A DNA stretch of 64,000 nt from the NCBI GenBank assembly GCA_013396915.1, contig VWZL01002577.1:186001-250000 (forward strand), in the 5' to 3' direction. Of this stretch, positions 39,108 to 55,000 are shown in pieces. A program made the position numbers and the translations under genes. Each line of letters starts with the position of its first letter. The stretch's first letter is position 1. A model generated the notes under the pieces. It was not told where the DNA came from. It did not search any database and was given only the letters and a program-made list of their open reading frames with translations. This DNA comes from Stercorarius parasiticus (lineage: Eukaryota; Chordata; Aves; Charadriiformes; Stercorariidae).

Positions 39108-39316
39108 CATGCCACCATGTCCTGTGCCATCTCAGATCTTGTGGGCTGTCACAGAGTGTCTTCATGTGTACATGAACTGCCCAGTGTACATGAGTTAGTT
39201 TTGATGGACGCGGTTATAAGAATTAATATGATTTATGTGGGGGTAGTTAATAAACTTCGTCACGTATTCAAGCCCTGCTTTTCTTCCCCAGTTTCTTTGC
39301 TTAGGAAACAACAGAA

Positions 39317-41677
<2,361 letters not shown>

Positions 41678-42832
41678 AGGGGCTAAAGATCACCACAGAG
41701 GCCAAGCTGATCCTTGTAACAGATTCCTTAGCTATTCTGCAGCAGTTGATCAGAGAGGGAACTAATAATTCATGGTTTATATGATGAATCCAATGAAATC
41801 AAGTATCCAGTGAAATTGTGAATAATGAAAATGACTAAATGAACACTTTATTACACTTTCTGGTTTTAAGGGCATTTAGGGTACATACCAAATTACAAAG
41901 AAAGAAAATATGTTGAATAACCTACCAGGCAGTTACAGAATTAATGAATGAATAGATGGATTTATAGTGAATGAACATATGAATAAGAAGAGAGAAAAAG
42001 GAAGTGTGGGCATCTCAGGAGAGGAAATCTGATGTTTACATTATTTATTACTGTTTACATGCACTACGTGAAGATCTTTTTGTAACAAATCTTTTCTTCT
42101 ACTGTTTACCTGAAAGTATATTAAGCCAGGAGATTAATGTTTTAATTAAAACAAAAAAAAAAAAGGAGGGAGCAAGTTCACAAAAGCCTTCTTCATGCAG
42201 ACAGGGTGAGCTAGGGTGCTTACTTTACGACGTAAGAATTTTCCATAGGTAAAAGTATGTGTTAAGAGAGGTTAAGAGCAGTACTGTGGTGGCTCCGCTA
42301 CGCTTGTAGCCGAGGAGCCCGGTTGTTTGCTCACGTAAAAGCAGAAGTTGACCAAAGTCTGGGCTCCCTGACGGCCCGCTCCAGGCCGGGGAAAGGATCC
42401 TTACCCTCAGGAGTTGAAAAGTTTTGGGGTGCGCTGATGTGGATGGAGTGCATCGCCCCACATCTGCTTTTGAGCCAGGTTTCAACAAAGTTGTATCAAC
42501 GGATGCCAGTTTCTTTCTCTCCTTATGGATTCTGTATCTAAATCGTGTACGCATCATAAAAAATGCAGGCACTGATTGCTTCTGATGATGATTAAATATT
42601 TCTGCGTAGCTCTCGTAAAATTGCTAACTTCCAGATCCCGGGTGTGGGCTGGGACACCCTTTGCAGTGATTTCATTTGACAGGTGTGGCTTTGCCTCTGT
42701 TTGAAGCAATTAGTCCATGTAAGCGCGCATAAATACCGCGGCTGAATAAAGGGCCCAAGACACGCTTGAACTCTCCCCACTTTTAAGACCACTTTTAAGA
42801 CGGGTACAAAGTTTAAGGGCATTTCAACTAGA
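41678..42832. other. RWDD2B 3' untranslated region and spacer to LTN1
   Basis: 1.15 kb. The first half is AT-rich and probably RWDD2B 3' UTR. A moderately GC-rich stretch at about 42270-42470 (GGCTCCGCTACGCTTGTAGC, GACGGCCCGCTCCAGGCCGG) stands out and may be an old repeat or regulatory DNA, but I cannot classify it. Confidence 0.5.
42145..42150 (+). terminator. RWDD2B: Possible polyadenylation signal ATTAAA of RWDD2B
   Basis: The best candidate I can find downstream of the RWDD2B stop is ATTAAA followed by an A-rich run. No canonical AATAAA lies between the stop and this point. The A run may be genomic rather than a cleavage context, so the call is weak. Confidence 0.35.
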
Positions 42833-43098
42833 TTACGTCAACGGTATACGTCAGAACAACGCGCTGACAATGATGTAAACCGTTTGCCGTTTTCCCGTCA
42901 GCACCGGTTCACCGCTTAAGGCCGCGTTCCCGCGCCTGCCTGCGCCTGCCCTCGCTCCCTCCCGGTCTCCCGCTACCGGCGTGACCGGGGCACCGGCCCG
43001 CTCCCGCGGGTTGACGTCGGCGCCGCGCGCCTGGCCCCGCCCTCCGGAAGTGACGCGCGCCTCCTCGCTGCCGGCTGGTGCTTAGCGCTGCCGCCGCC
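42833..43098 (+). promoter_or_regulatory. LTN1: CpG-island promoter and 5' UTR of LTN1
   Basis: CpG-rich and without a TATA box. Several CRE-like elements are visible: TTACGTCA at 42833-42840, ATACGTCAG near 42847, and TGACGTCG at 43012-43019. A GC box (CCCCGCCC, 43035-43042) and an ETS-type CCGGAAGTGACG at 43044-43055 sit about 45 bases before the start codon. The ATG is in a strong Kozak context (GCCGCCGCCATGG). The CpG island extends to about 43450 in intron 1. Confidence 0.8.
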
Positions 43099-46000
43099 AT
43101 GGGGGGCAAGAACAAGCAGCGAACCAAGGGCAACCTGCGGGTGAGCGCGCCCTGCCGCGCCCGTGGGCCCCGGGCACCGTCTCAGCGGGGCCGGCAGGCG
43201 GCCTGGCCGGGGAGGGCGGCGGGGCCCGGGCCTCGGGACTGGGGCTTCCGGCAGCGGCGGGAGGGTTGAGGCCGGCCCTCCCCTCCCTCTGCCTTGGAAA
43301 GGGGCCTGTGGGTCGCCTTCGGGCCCAGTGGGAGTAGCTGGGGCCGCCGCCGCCGCCAGGCTTCAGGGGCGGCTCTGGGACCAGGTCTGGGTCCCTTCTT
43401 CAGGGGAGTGTGGCGGCAGCTCCCCGCGGCGTTTGTACGCACTTTCTGGAGAGGGGCAGGGGAAGGGGGGTATAACTGTGGAATCACCGCGGGTGTAGGT
43501 TCATCAAGGTAGCAGTGGGTACCTTTAGTGTATTTGTTTCTGTGGGGAGTGTTAGAGTGAGCCTGTGGTAGTGTCTCCGTCTGGCCGCCGGACTCGAAAT
43601 GGTGTGTGACGCCTGTCATATGTGGCACCTGCGCAGGGTGAGAGAGCTGTGGGTGAAGCCTTGTGTTCAGGTGGTGTAACTCCTGCACATCTTCCTTTTG
43701 CATACCTAGAGAAGACGAGGGAACACAAAAAAGCAAGTCCGTATAGTTTAGGTTTCACATGCAGAAAAAATTACTTAATCTATGGATACGATAGTCAGGT
43801 AAAGAGTGGTTTATGTACTTCAAGAAAATCAGAAAAGTATAACGAACTTCAGCAAATTGTCGTTACTTAAAAAACACGAGCAAACTCATGAAACTGCAGC
43901 TGTCATTAGGAAATAAAAGGTATATGGACTGTGAGGTATCACAGAGAACATTAAAGCATCAGTCGGTTTTGGGACAGTCTTTTCAGAAGAGTGGTTGACA
44001 TAAACATGAGCTGCTGATACGATGAGCAATGTGTTGACTTAACTGGAGAAAACTAGAGAGAAGAGGTGCTGAGCTCCAAAACACTCCCTGAGATACTAAC
44101 AGGATAGTATTGTATTGTGTTACATACATGTCCTTTTGGAGCATTCCTCTAAATCCTTCTTGGCCCCTTTGTTGCTGGTGGCATCCTTTGTATTGTGTGT
44201 GTGTGTTCTTACTTTTCCCAATGATACAAAGACCTTTCCTTGGGAGCTCTGTTGGTCCATATGCAATAACATGAGAAGAACTAGTAAACACAGTAGTAGT
44301 GAAGAAGGGTAAATGGTTTCTAAATACATTGTTCACTTAAAGGACTTTTCTGTTATGCTTTTTTCTATGTGTGTAAAACCAGTATAATTTCTATAAGTAT
44401 TCATGGATTAAAATCACTATTAGAGAAGGGAATGCTGACTTCAAAGAGATGAATAATTTTCTAGGTCAAACTTCTATGTTTAAAGCGTAGGTGGCCTTTT
44501 CTTTGTGAGACTTTGTTTAAAATAGAAGGTTAATTATACAATATAAATAGGATCATTATTTCAAACGCATGATGTATGCAAAATAAAATGACTGGAATAG
44601 ATAACTGACTTCTGTCCCTGTTTTTTGTCAGCCTTCTAGCAGTGGCCGAGCTGCAGAGCTCCTCGCCAAAGAACGTGGAACAGTGCCTGGGTTTATTGGC
44701 TTTGGAACATCTCAGAGTGATCTAGGATATGTTCCGGCAGTTCAAGGAGCAGAGGAAATAGACAGCCTTGTGGATGCTGATTTTCGAATGGTGTTGCGAA
44801 AACTTTCTAAAAGGGATATCACAACAAAATTAAAAGTAAGTGTATCCTTTGTCCTCCCTAACTTTTTTTTTTATTGGAAAACAATATGTTTTTCTTAAGG
44901 ATGGGAGAGGGAATATGTCAAGGTAGCTAATACTCATTTCATATTGGTAAGTTTGTTAGAACTGTAATCCAGAAGGTATTTTCAGGGACTTAGAAAAAGG
45001 TCCATCATGCAATGCAATGAACCTTTTTTTCGTAAAATTAACTCTATAGATGCTCAATTGCAAGAAATGAATTGATTTTTGAACAGGAAAGTTGCAATGT
45101 CTGGTGGAAGCTGGTAAATCACAGAACATAACAATCTGACTTTTTAAATGATGCTTTTGATATCTTGATTTTTAGGCTATGCAAGAGTTTGGGACAATGT
45201 GCAAGGAAAGAGAAGCAGAAATTGTTAAAGGTGTTCTTCCTTACTGGCCAAGAATTTATTGTAAAATCTCACTAGTAAGTATTAAAGTACCTAAATTAAA
45301 AACTTCTCCGGATACTTCCTGTGAAAATTTCTAAGGCAGTCTTTATTGATATCTTTAACTTTGCTGGTGTGCTGGTTTTGGCTAGGGTAAAGTTAATTTT
45401 CTTCATAGTAGCTAGTATGGGGCGATGTTTTGGATTTGTGCTGGAAACAGTGTCGATAAAGCAAGGATGTTTCAGTTACTGCTGAGCAGTGCTTACAGAG
45501 AGTCAAGGCCTTTTCTTCTCCTCATGCTACCCCACCAGTGAGTAGGCTGGGGGTGTACAAGAAGTTGGGAGGGGACACAGCCAGGACAGCTGACCAAAGG
45601 GATATTCCATACCATATGATGTCATGCTCAGTATATAAAACTGGGGGATGAAGGAGGAAGGGGGGACATCCAGAGTTATGGTGTTTGTTTTCCCAAGTAA
45701 CCGTTACACATGATGGAGCCCTGCTTTTCTGGACATGACTGAACACCTGCCTGCCCATGGGAAGCAGTGAATGAATTCCTTGTTTTGCTTTGCTTGTATG
45801 CATGGCTTTTGTTTTACTTATTAAACTGTCTTTATCTCAACCCACAAAGTTTTCTTCTACTCTTCTCATTCTCTCCCCTGTCCCACCAGGGGGGAGTGAG
45901 TGAGCGGCTGCGTGGTGCTTGGGTGCCAGTTGGGATTAAACTGTGACAGCTGGAATTACTCACTTGTTCTAGGAAAAATAGGAAGTTGAAGGAAAGTGGT

Positions 46001-49000
46001 GTTCTTTATTGTGGAGATGTTTCAGGATTGTCAGTGGGTGGAATCTTGAGCTGTTGATGCCAGGGCTGTACTTGTGTGATGGAGATAGCTGTTTGTTAGA
46101 CCTTTATGTTAAAAAGATGACAAGATATTTCTTCTCATGAAAAGTTCTTTTATGTAGATTCCAGAACAGCTAAAGAGAATGTACTGTTCAGTTAACATAA
46201 TTATAAATCTTCTTGATCTAGGACTAATATCTGACTAGTCTTAATATTTAAAAAAAAACAACAACAAAAAAAAAGCCAAAAAAACCCCCAAAAAACCCTC
46301 AACCAACCAACAAAAAAAACCCCAAAAAACCTAACCCCCCGCAAAAAAAACCCCAACCCTCAAACATGAAAAGACCATGCATAGCCAGGTAATCCATAAT
46401 TTTCAGATATATTTAATGCAATCCAAACTATCTGGGTTGGCTACTGTTGGAAATATGATATTGGACAAAATGAATCACTATACTGATCCTTTAGAGCAAT
46501 TTGTAGTATTTCTTTCAGGACCCAAGAGCATAGGAAGTCATGATTTGTAAATTCATACAAATATAATGGATAATGCTGCACCGTTTTTGTAGGCTTATGG
46601 TTATTTCAATCCAAAAAATGTCTTCAAGGCTTCCTGTTTCTCTTGGCTGTTGTCTTTCTGTTAAATCTTTGTATAAAATGGAAAAAGAAATTGTAGTTAG
46701 GGATATCGGGAAAAGGTTACAATTCTGAATGTACAGCGCATCAGGAATGCGATGCTGCTAAGCTAGGACTCTCCCCTTATCTAGGGGTATGAAGACTTTT
46801 TTGCCATTGTTGTTGCATATTTTCAAATCTGTATAGCCCAATTCATTATGAAAATGTCTGAACTGAGGGACGTCTTTTTTTTTTTTTGTCATCACATCTG
46901 CTTCGAAGTACCCGTCATCAAAGGTACATTTCTTAAACCAATAAACCTTTCTCTTTTTTTTTTTTCTTTAACAGGATCATGATCGCCGTGTTCGAGAAGC
47001 AACTCAGCAATCTTTTGAGCAACTGATTCTTAAAGTAAAGAAGCACTTAGCTCCTTACTTAAAAAGTATCATGGGATACTGGCTGATTGCTCAATGTGAC
47101 ACTTACTCCCCTGCTGCTTCTGCTGCAAAAGTAGCTTTTGAAAAAGCTTTTCCTTCAAGCAAACAACCTGAAGCCTTAGCATTCTGTAAAGATGAAATTC
47201 TTAATGTGAGTTTATATTTAGGTTATTTCTTTATGTTGAGTATACGTCAACTTTTATTACAAGTTTAAAACTCATCCTGCCCCCATCTATTCTTCATGGT
47301 TAAATTTCTTTCTCACCTGAAACTTTGCTCCTGCTAATGTGAAGAGAAGACTGAGATGGTGATACATCCTGTTATTTTTTTGACTTGCGATTAGAATGAC
47401 TAGAACTAGAGCAATGAATATGAAGTGAATTTTCTTGTATGCATTTCCATGTAATTATGCTTAGTAATCACGTAATGTTGCTGACAGATGAAATAATGAT
47501 GCCGCAGATGCAGTGGTAGAGGATTAAAGAATGCTGAGCAGTGTTTCAGAGAGCCTCTACAAGTTTAGGTCTGACCAAAGTTAATGCTCTTCTGCCAGTC
47601 ATGTATGAAACTGATTTGACTGAACTTAAAAAGGTTAAAGTTTGCATTGCTGGCCCATCATCTGCAAACTTAACCATTTTGTTTTGTCTCAGTCTTTTTA
47701 CCAGAAGCCTGTTGTTGTAGGACTGCAGCTTACAAAGTATTATGAAGTCTTGATTCAAACAGTACCACAGCTGCTTTGTTCAGCAGGAGTCAGTTAAATT
47801 ATGTTCTTGTTCACTAGCATGTCTAAAATGTGTTTAAAAGACTTGACTCGGAGGTTGTAAAGTTTTATTGTGGAACTGTTTCTGAATAATGTATAGACTA
47901 TATTATTCACATATAAATATTAGATTCTCATGTGTATTTATGTTTGTTTTTTTTCCCTAGGTACTTCAAGATCACCTTCTGAAAGAAACACCTGATACAC
48001 TCAGTGACCCCCAGTATGTTAGCCTGCTTTAAAGTATATGGTTTAAGTCTTTGTCTGTATTGCATTCTCTGTCCCTGAAGGTAGTGGACTAATTTTGTTT
48101 CAAGAGACAGAATAGTTATTTGGGTCCAGATCCCAGCAACTTTCTTTGGGACTAAAGTATAAATGCTTTTGAAAGTGTTATCAGTTGTCTAATTCTTGTT
48201 TCAGCTTTTTTAGGGGTAGCGTTTTTGAATGGCTGGAAGATGAGATGACTTGAAACTCTCTCTTTTTTTAACACTTTATCATGTAATTTGGTAGCATTAG
48301 AACCTGTGGAATAGTTTACATATTTACATTGCTGGCATCTGAAATCAAAACAAGAGCACAGAAAAACTGAAGACAGTTTAGTTTAGACAGTTTAGAAGAG
48401 CTTGAGAAGCCTACTGGTTTATCTATGGTTCACTTTAATTTTTTTGTTTTGTTTTCTGAGAACTGTACCAGAGGAAGAAAGGGAAGCCAAATTTTTCCGG
48501 ATTCTGACCTGTTCCTTGTTAGCTTTAAAAAAGTTGCTTAGCATGTTGCCAAAGAAAGAGATGCATTCATTGGAGGAAAAGTTAATGTCACTTCTGTCCC
48601 AAAACAAATTTTGGAAATACAGCAAACACAGCGTACCACAGGTGACTTTTTAATTTCTTTTTTATTCTGGTTGGTTTTAGTTAAAGATTATACACTGAAC
48701 TTAAGCAAGTATTCTACAAGAATGAACTTTGTACTTCACTGAATTATGTTTGAAACAGCCTTCAAATTTCTAGGCCTTAAATAGACAATATTACTCTAAA
48801 ATTTGCCCAGGAGGCTGATTTGTTACTTCTGTGTCACAATCATCTACTACTTGTCAATCTGCTGTCATTTCAAATTAATGTAAAGAATACAAACTATGTC
48901 AGCTTGCCGCACGTGTTCTTAATGCTTTTGGATTTTAATTTTTTTAAACCATTTTATTTGGTCTTTGCTCTGACCAATAGTGCATAGTGATGAATTGATT

Positions 49001-52000
49001 CTGGTAGTATTTTTTTAAAAAGTTTTAAGGTACTTCTGGGAAAACATGTCTTTTGAGAAGTATATTAAAATTTTTGATAAGCATTTTATCGCTAAAAAAA
49101 TCAAAATATTAAACAGGCTTATCAAACAATTTCATTATTTTTCTTTATTTTTCATAATATTTAAGCCTTTGCTGATGTGATAAAATATGGGGACAGCATG
49201 TTGTAAGTTCTGTGACTTCAAAAGGAATGTTACAAATTGCGTGTAGAGACAAAGTCTTGTCATTTGACTAAAATTTTGTTTTTCTGTGGCCTATGTCAGG
49301 TTCGCTCAGCTTTCTTTGAGCTGGCTTCTGCTTTTTGTCAGTACTTGCCTGAGCTGGTGAAAACTGAAGCACCAAGAGTTTGTCCTGCTGTTCTTCTTAG
49401 CATTGATGACAGTGATGCAGTGGTGTGTCCTGCTCTTTGGGAAGCTGTACTTTATGTTATCGCCACTGTTGAGGTAATGTGGGAAACCGAAGTGGCAGAT
49501 ATTTTACTCAAATTCAACTTTTCACTAAGTGCTTTTGTTCTCTGTGTAGAACTAGGAAAACCAGCTTGACTGGGTTTTTTTAATGATTAATAACATGAAC
49601 TTATCAATGCTACATGCTCCTTTTTCCTTCTTAGGGTTCTAGTGTAACTTTCAAATATATTGTGCCCAGCATGCCTAAAAATCAGAGTTGTTTTATAAGT
49701 TTAACAAAAAAAAAGGTTTTAAGTGTTAGTATTAGGTTAATTTAATTAAAGACGGTTACAAAAATTACTTGCAGATCTCTTTTGTAACTGTAACTATTTA
49801 TGGGGGGAAGGAAAAATATCTTTGTTCAGCTTGCTATAGATGTAGGTATCTGGAACTATGACAGATCAGATGACAAAAAACTTCGGGGTTTGGGGGGGAA
49901 AGCACCAAGATATTTTGTAACAGTCAGAAGATTTTGGGGGGGAGTTCTGAAGTTAGTGATGCTTCTAAAGTTAGGATTTTGAAATCATTGCATGTTCTTG
50001 ATAAAAAGAACTCAGAATTAAATACAGGACCAGTTACAATAATGATTTTTATGAAGCATCCTTGAAGCATTGTTAAAGAGAAGCCTTTAGTTGCAGTTTG
50101 CTAACAAGGAAGGTCCATTGATTTTAAACAATAGTTTTATCATGTTAGCTTCTTAAATTCACAAGCTGAAATAGGGAGAAAGTGATTTTTAAAAATTCTG
50201 GCAATTGAATTTAAATTTTACAATAACTTGTTTCACCTACAACATTAGGGAGGGTAGATTAAATGCCTAGCTTGGGAGTTCTTCCAAGACAACAGGTTCT
50301 CACTTTATTTGCAGTAAGTGTATTTCTTTCTGTAGGACTGTTGGAGCCATGTAAATGCCAAAAAGGGAGTTCTACCAAAGCTATGGACAATGCTTCGAGA
50401 AGGTGGACGAGGACTAGCTACTGTTATATACCCAAATCTTTTGCCGTTCATTAGCAGGGTACCTCCTGGCATTGCAGAACCAAAGCTGGAATATTTCAGA
50501 ACTTTTTTCAGCTCTATAATTCAAGGGTATGAACCATTTATTTATTTATTTATTTATTTGAAATCAGTCTCTTTTACATTTGGAAATAGGAGAACTAATC
50601 TTCTTTAAGCACTCAAATATAATTAACATATTATTTGGCTTGAGGATATTTAAATATGCATTAATTGTTTATTTGAGAAAAGTCTGGTTTCAGAATGATA
50701 TTTGAAAATCATATTTTTAAGATACTTTTAAATATCCAAAACTAGAGTGAGTCCTTTGTGGCTGTCCTTGTCATCTTAAACATTCAGCCTTCTTTTTGAT
50801 TTTTATTACATCTTCCTTACCTAAAGCATTTTTATCTTTCCTTGTCAAAGCTTTGTGTTTATTCCATGATAAATTTTAAAATGGGAAATTAATTTAAAAT
50901 TAAGAGTGGCTTTGAAGATATCAGGCTCTTCTCACCTGTGCGTAATTATTACAGAGGTTATTGGGGATTAGTATTGTGCATAATTTCCTTTATGCAGGAA
51001 CTTTAATTCTTATGATACTGAGTTTTAAAGGGTTGAAACTACCATTTTTCACCTTTAAAATACATCAAAACCAGCTTTCTATCAAATCTGATTTAAATAG
51101 ATGCATGTGCATTGTGTACGCAAAAGTATATATAAGGTGTTTTATGAACGACTAAAGTGTAGCTTATTTAAACAAAAATCAAGTCTTGATTGATGTTGGT
51201 GTGGCCACTAGCAGAGCTCTTGGAGAAGAGAATTATGTATGGGTTAGTCTTGAAAACTGTATAGAATTTTATTACAAGTAGTAAAACGGTTGTAATATTT
51301 GTATGGTAATTTTTGTGGTCTAATTTTCATTAAAAAGCAACCAAATCACAGTTGTTCAGACTCCATCTGGCTATTGGGAAACTGTCTTTTGATGGCCTTT
51401 TTGTTTTCATTTTTCTTTCTTTTTTTTCTGTAATGACATAAAGTGACAACTTCTAAACCTCTGTGGTGTGTGTTGAAAATTGCAAAGGAGTTTTGACAAA
51501 CAGCTGAAACAGTAGACAGTATGCTTGATTGGTTATGTTTCCTCTATTTACACAGATATTTTTTTTAATGAACGCTAAAACTAGATGAAAAAGTTATTTT
51601 AATGTAACTTATATTAAATGCCTGGATTTATTGTTTTGACTCTTTAAATACGTCCTGTTGAATTTGTTTTGATCTGACTCCTATCAGTGATTCTATATTC
51701 TCATATTGGATGTTGTTTGGATAAGAACAACATAATCAAAATTACATTGATTACGTACCTCCTGGGTTTCTCAGAAGCATTGATGACTGAACGTGCCCTC
51801 CCTCCGATGTTGCCTTTCAATAGGTTGTCGAGTGAGCGAGCAATGGCCAGCCCTTCAGAAAGTTCAGCAATTATAACTGCATTTATGGAATGTCTGCGCT
51901 TTGCCATACTTCAGAAAACAGACAAAGAAGATGACCAAAGGCAAATCCATCAAGTGCTTATATATGACCAGGTATTTATTAGAAATACTTAATATTGTTG

Positions 52001-55000
52001 TGTGTACATTTAATAATTCAAAGTTTAAAAAAAAAAGCCTGTAGATTTCTTTCAGGATTTACTTCTCTGTTGAAAATTTCAGTAGATTTTTTTGAAACAA
52101 TAATCCTACTGAATTCAGTCAATTTTTTTCCTTCCTATAAAATCATCCCTTTTACTGTGTAGTTTAAATTATATTAAAAAAAAAAACCCCAAACAACAAA
52201 ACATCCCACCCTGTATATTTTTATTAACTGTTTAAGCATGAGTAATTCTGGTGTTTTCGGAATTACTTCTGGAATGTTTTTCAGACTTGTAGAATTTACT
52301 GGTATTATAAAGAATAAAATGATTGTCTAGTTGGATCGCTGTTCTCTAATAATTTGTTTGTCTTTATAGTTAATTCCTCTTACTGATGCTGTACTTAAGG
52401 AGCCCAGGTTACAAAATGGACCGTTATTTTATCAAATAGCAGAAACACTGAGCACCTGGGAAGCTAAAGCAGAACGCTCCGATGATGGTAGCACAGATGA
52501 AGTTTTCCAGAAACTGTTGTCAAATTTTTGGGACTGTCTTTTGAAGAAGTGTGTACTTTATGTTGATACGTTGGATGCTGATGAGAAGTTGTTGTTTGCC
52601 ATATCTGGTATGCTAGAGATTCTTCAGAATCCAAAGAGTGCTACAAAACCGAACAATAGAAAATCTTTAAAAATCAGATTTACAGATGAGGATGAATCTG
52701 AAAGAAAAACAGAGAATGGAAAGCTCACAGAAGTGAGAAATTGTGACTGTGAAATACAGACTGACTTGCAGCATAGTTCACTTCTAAGGAAAGAACCTTT
52801 AGAAAATTTGGTCTGCAACCTTGCTGAACTGAGTATTGTGTATGTCAATGAACAGAAGTCAGAACAGCATTTGAAATTTCTCTCTGCCCTGCTCAACTCC
52901 TTTTCTTCAAACAGAGTTTTCAAAGTACTTTTAGAGCAGGGAAATGATGTAAGCTCTGCTCAAGCTGAATCCCAAAACGAAATTAAAGCTCATCATGAAA
53001 GTCCATCTGTACAATTTCTGTATATGAATTTAATAACTTGGCTGAAGGAAGACTGGAGGAAAGACACCCATTTTCTGGTTGATATTTTGTATAGTGTGCT
53101 TAATTGTTGCAGCACTAATGATGAAAGGAAAATAATCCTTGATGATTTAACGAAGGTATGATTTGTACATTTTGTTATTGATTTTTATCAAAGTGACTAC
53201 TTTTTTTTGTGGGCTGTGGTTAGTTAATTTTATTTTGGGGCCGTGGAATGGAAGATATTCTACATGAACTTTGGATAAGTTCACCGTTAAGGAAGGTAGA
53301 TTTAGGAAAGGTTGACATGACAGTGTTGGGGTGAAAGATTATAACGTATGTCCCTTTCTACATGGTATAAATCATTAAAAAAAAAAGGAGCATTAACATC
53401 AGAATTTCTCTGTTCTTGCTTCTTTATACAGTGTGCTTTTATACTAATCATCAGTGGCCTTTCTTATACGTACAGTCCCTTAGTGATCTATGTGGTAGAG
53501 AAAGACTTGGAAACCAAAAATAACTTTGTTCCTGAAACTTAGCAACTTTTGCTTATCTCCTGCAGAAAATAAAGTTGTAAAACAGAGAATGAAAATGGTA
53601 TTAAGTGCTTCCTATTCAGCAAAGAATTTGTTAAATATTGTGGAATTTGTTGTTCTTTTCAGATGGATCTGAAATGGATTATTTTTCTCCAGATAATTCA
53701 AAAGGTACCTCTTAAGGTTTTTTTTTTTGTTCTTGTTTTGCATGGTTTTGAATATTTCCCTGGTGTTAGCTTGAGAGTTACGTGTGTTTGAATGACTTTT
53801 TTTATTTAAGTAGTGATAATTTCTTCAGTTTGAAAATCTTTGAGTAATAATTTGACTGTTGTTTGCTTTAACTGCATTAAATCTGGAGACAGTCTTAGAA
53901 ATGAAATGATGATACCAAAGCAAAAGCATCTTTGTCCCTTCTGTTTTTGGTCAATTTGCTCTTTGAGCCGGGGGATTCGTGATTTGTTTCTGGTAATCCC
54001 CTCTAAGGTAGAGGGTGTGAAGTTGGGTATCAGACCAATAATTTAAATTATTATTTGTATCATCACCTTTACATCATGCTTACAAGGAAAAGATGGTATA
54101 CCATTTTTTCACGTGGGACATGGAGAGACTGACATTGAAGTGATTGCCTGGGATGAAATATTACAAGAACTCATAGCACTTAATTTACAATCCAGTGTGT
54201 TGACCATAATATCTTTCCTCACAGATACTGTGTATTTTAGGAATCCTCAGGTTTTTATGATTTTGTAACTTATAATAGCGTGTCACCAAAATAACGTTTG
54301 CCTGATTTGTGATGTTCCTTTTTTTTTTTTTAGAGAAATTCAAATGCTGTAAATAGATTTTATGTTATTTCATTTTATGTCAGCCAACCTGGTCACCCAA
54401 AAGTTATCTTTCTAACTCCAGTGTAGGTATTCCCTGGGCTCTATAGTAGGAAAAAGAAGAGCTTTCAGAAGGTGACTTGTTTCACGCTAAAGTAGAGGTC
54501 TGCCCTAGCCATAAGTTGCTGTCTCTGACCAAAAAGAAAGTAGGGGGGATTGTTGTAGCTGTAAACACCTAGAGACTTATTGTTTACGACAGATTATATG
54601 ATTCCCACTCTGTGTGTGCAGGTTTGACCTTATGCTTAGTTAGTAATAAAAGTTAATACCTTCAAAAAATTATTGAATTATTTTCTTGTGATTCAGGCGT
54701 GCTCAAGCACAACAAAACTTTCCTTAGTGTCTGACTGGCTGAAAGGAGATACACTTGGAGAAAGACTTGTAATGCTGGCAGATGATCTGTGTCACCTGGG
54801 TTTAAAACCTATAGCAGCCCCATCAGAATCATCCTCTTCAGAAAGGTGGACCCTCCTCAGCTTAGTGTTGTCACAACACATTAAAAATGGTAAGCATGTT
54901 TATTCCTTGGAGTTTGTGAACTGTTAATACCACACTTAGGCTTTGTAGAAGGTTGAAAGGAAACTTGAGATCTTCCAGAGTACTTCATAACACCTAAGCT

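Noticed and set aside
42270..42470. GC-richer stretch between RWDD2B and LTN1 as a possible tRNA or repeat
   Set aside because: No cloverleaf or A/B box pair found and no repeat family recognised; left as unclassified spacer.
43182..43736. 184-codon minus-strand frame in LTN1 intron 1
   Set aside because: Lies in and next to the CpG island, has biased composition and no similarity.
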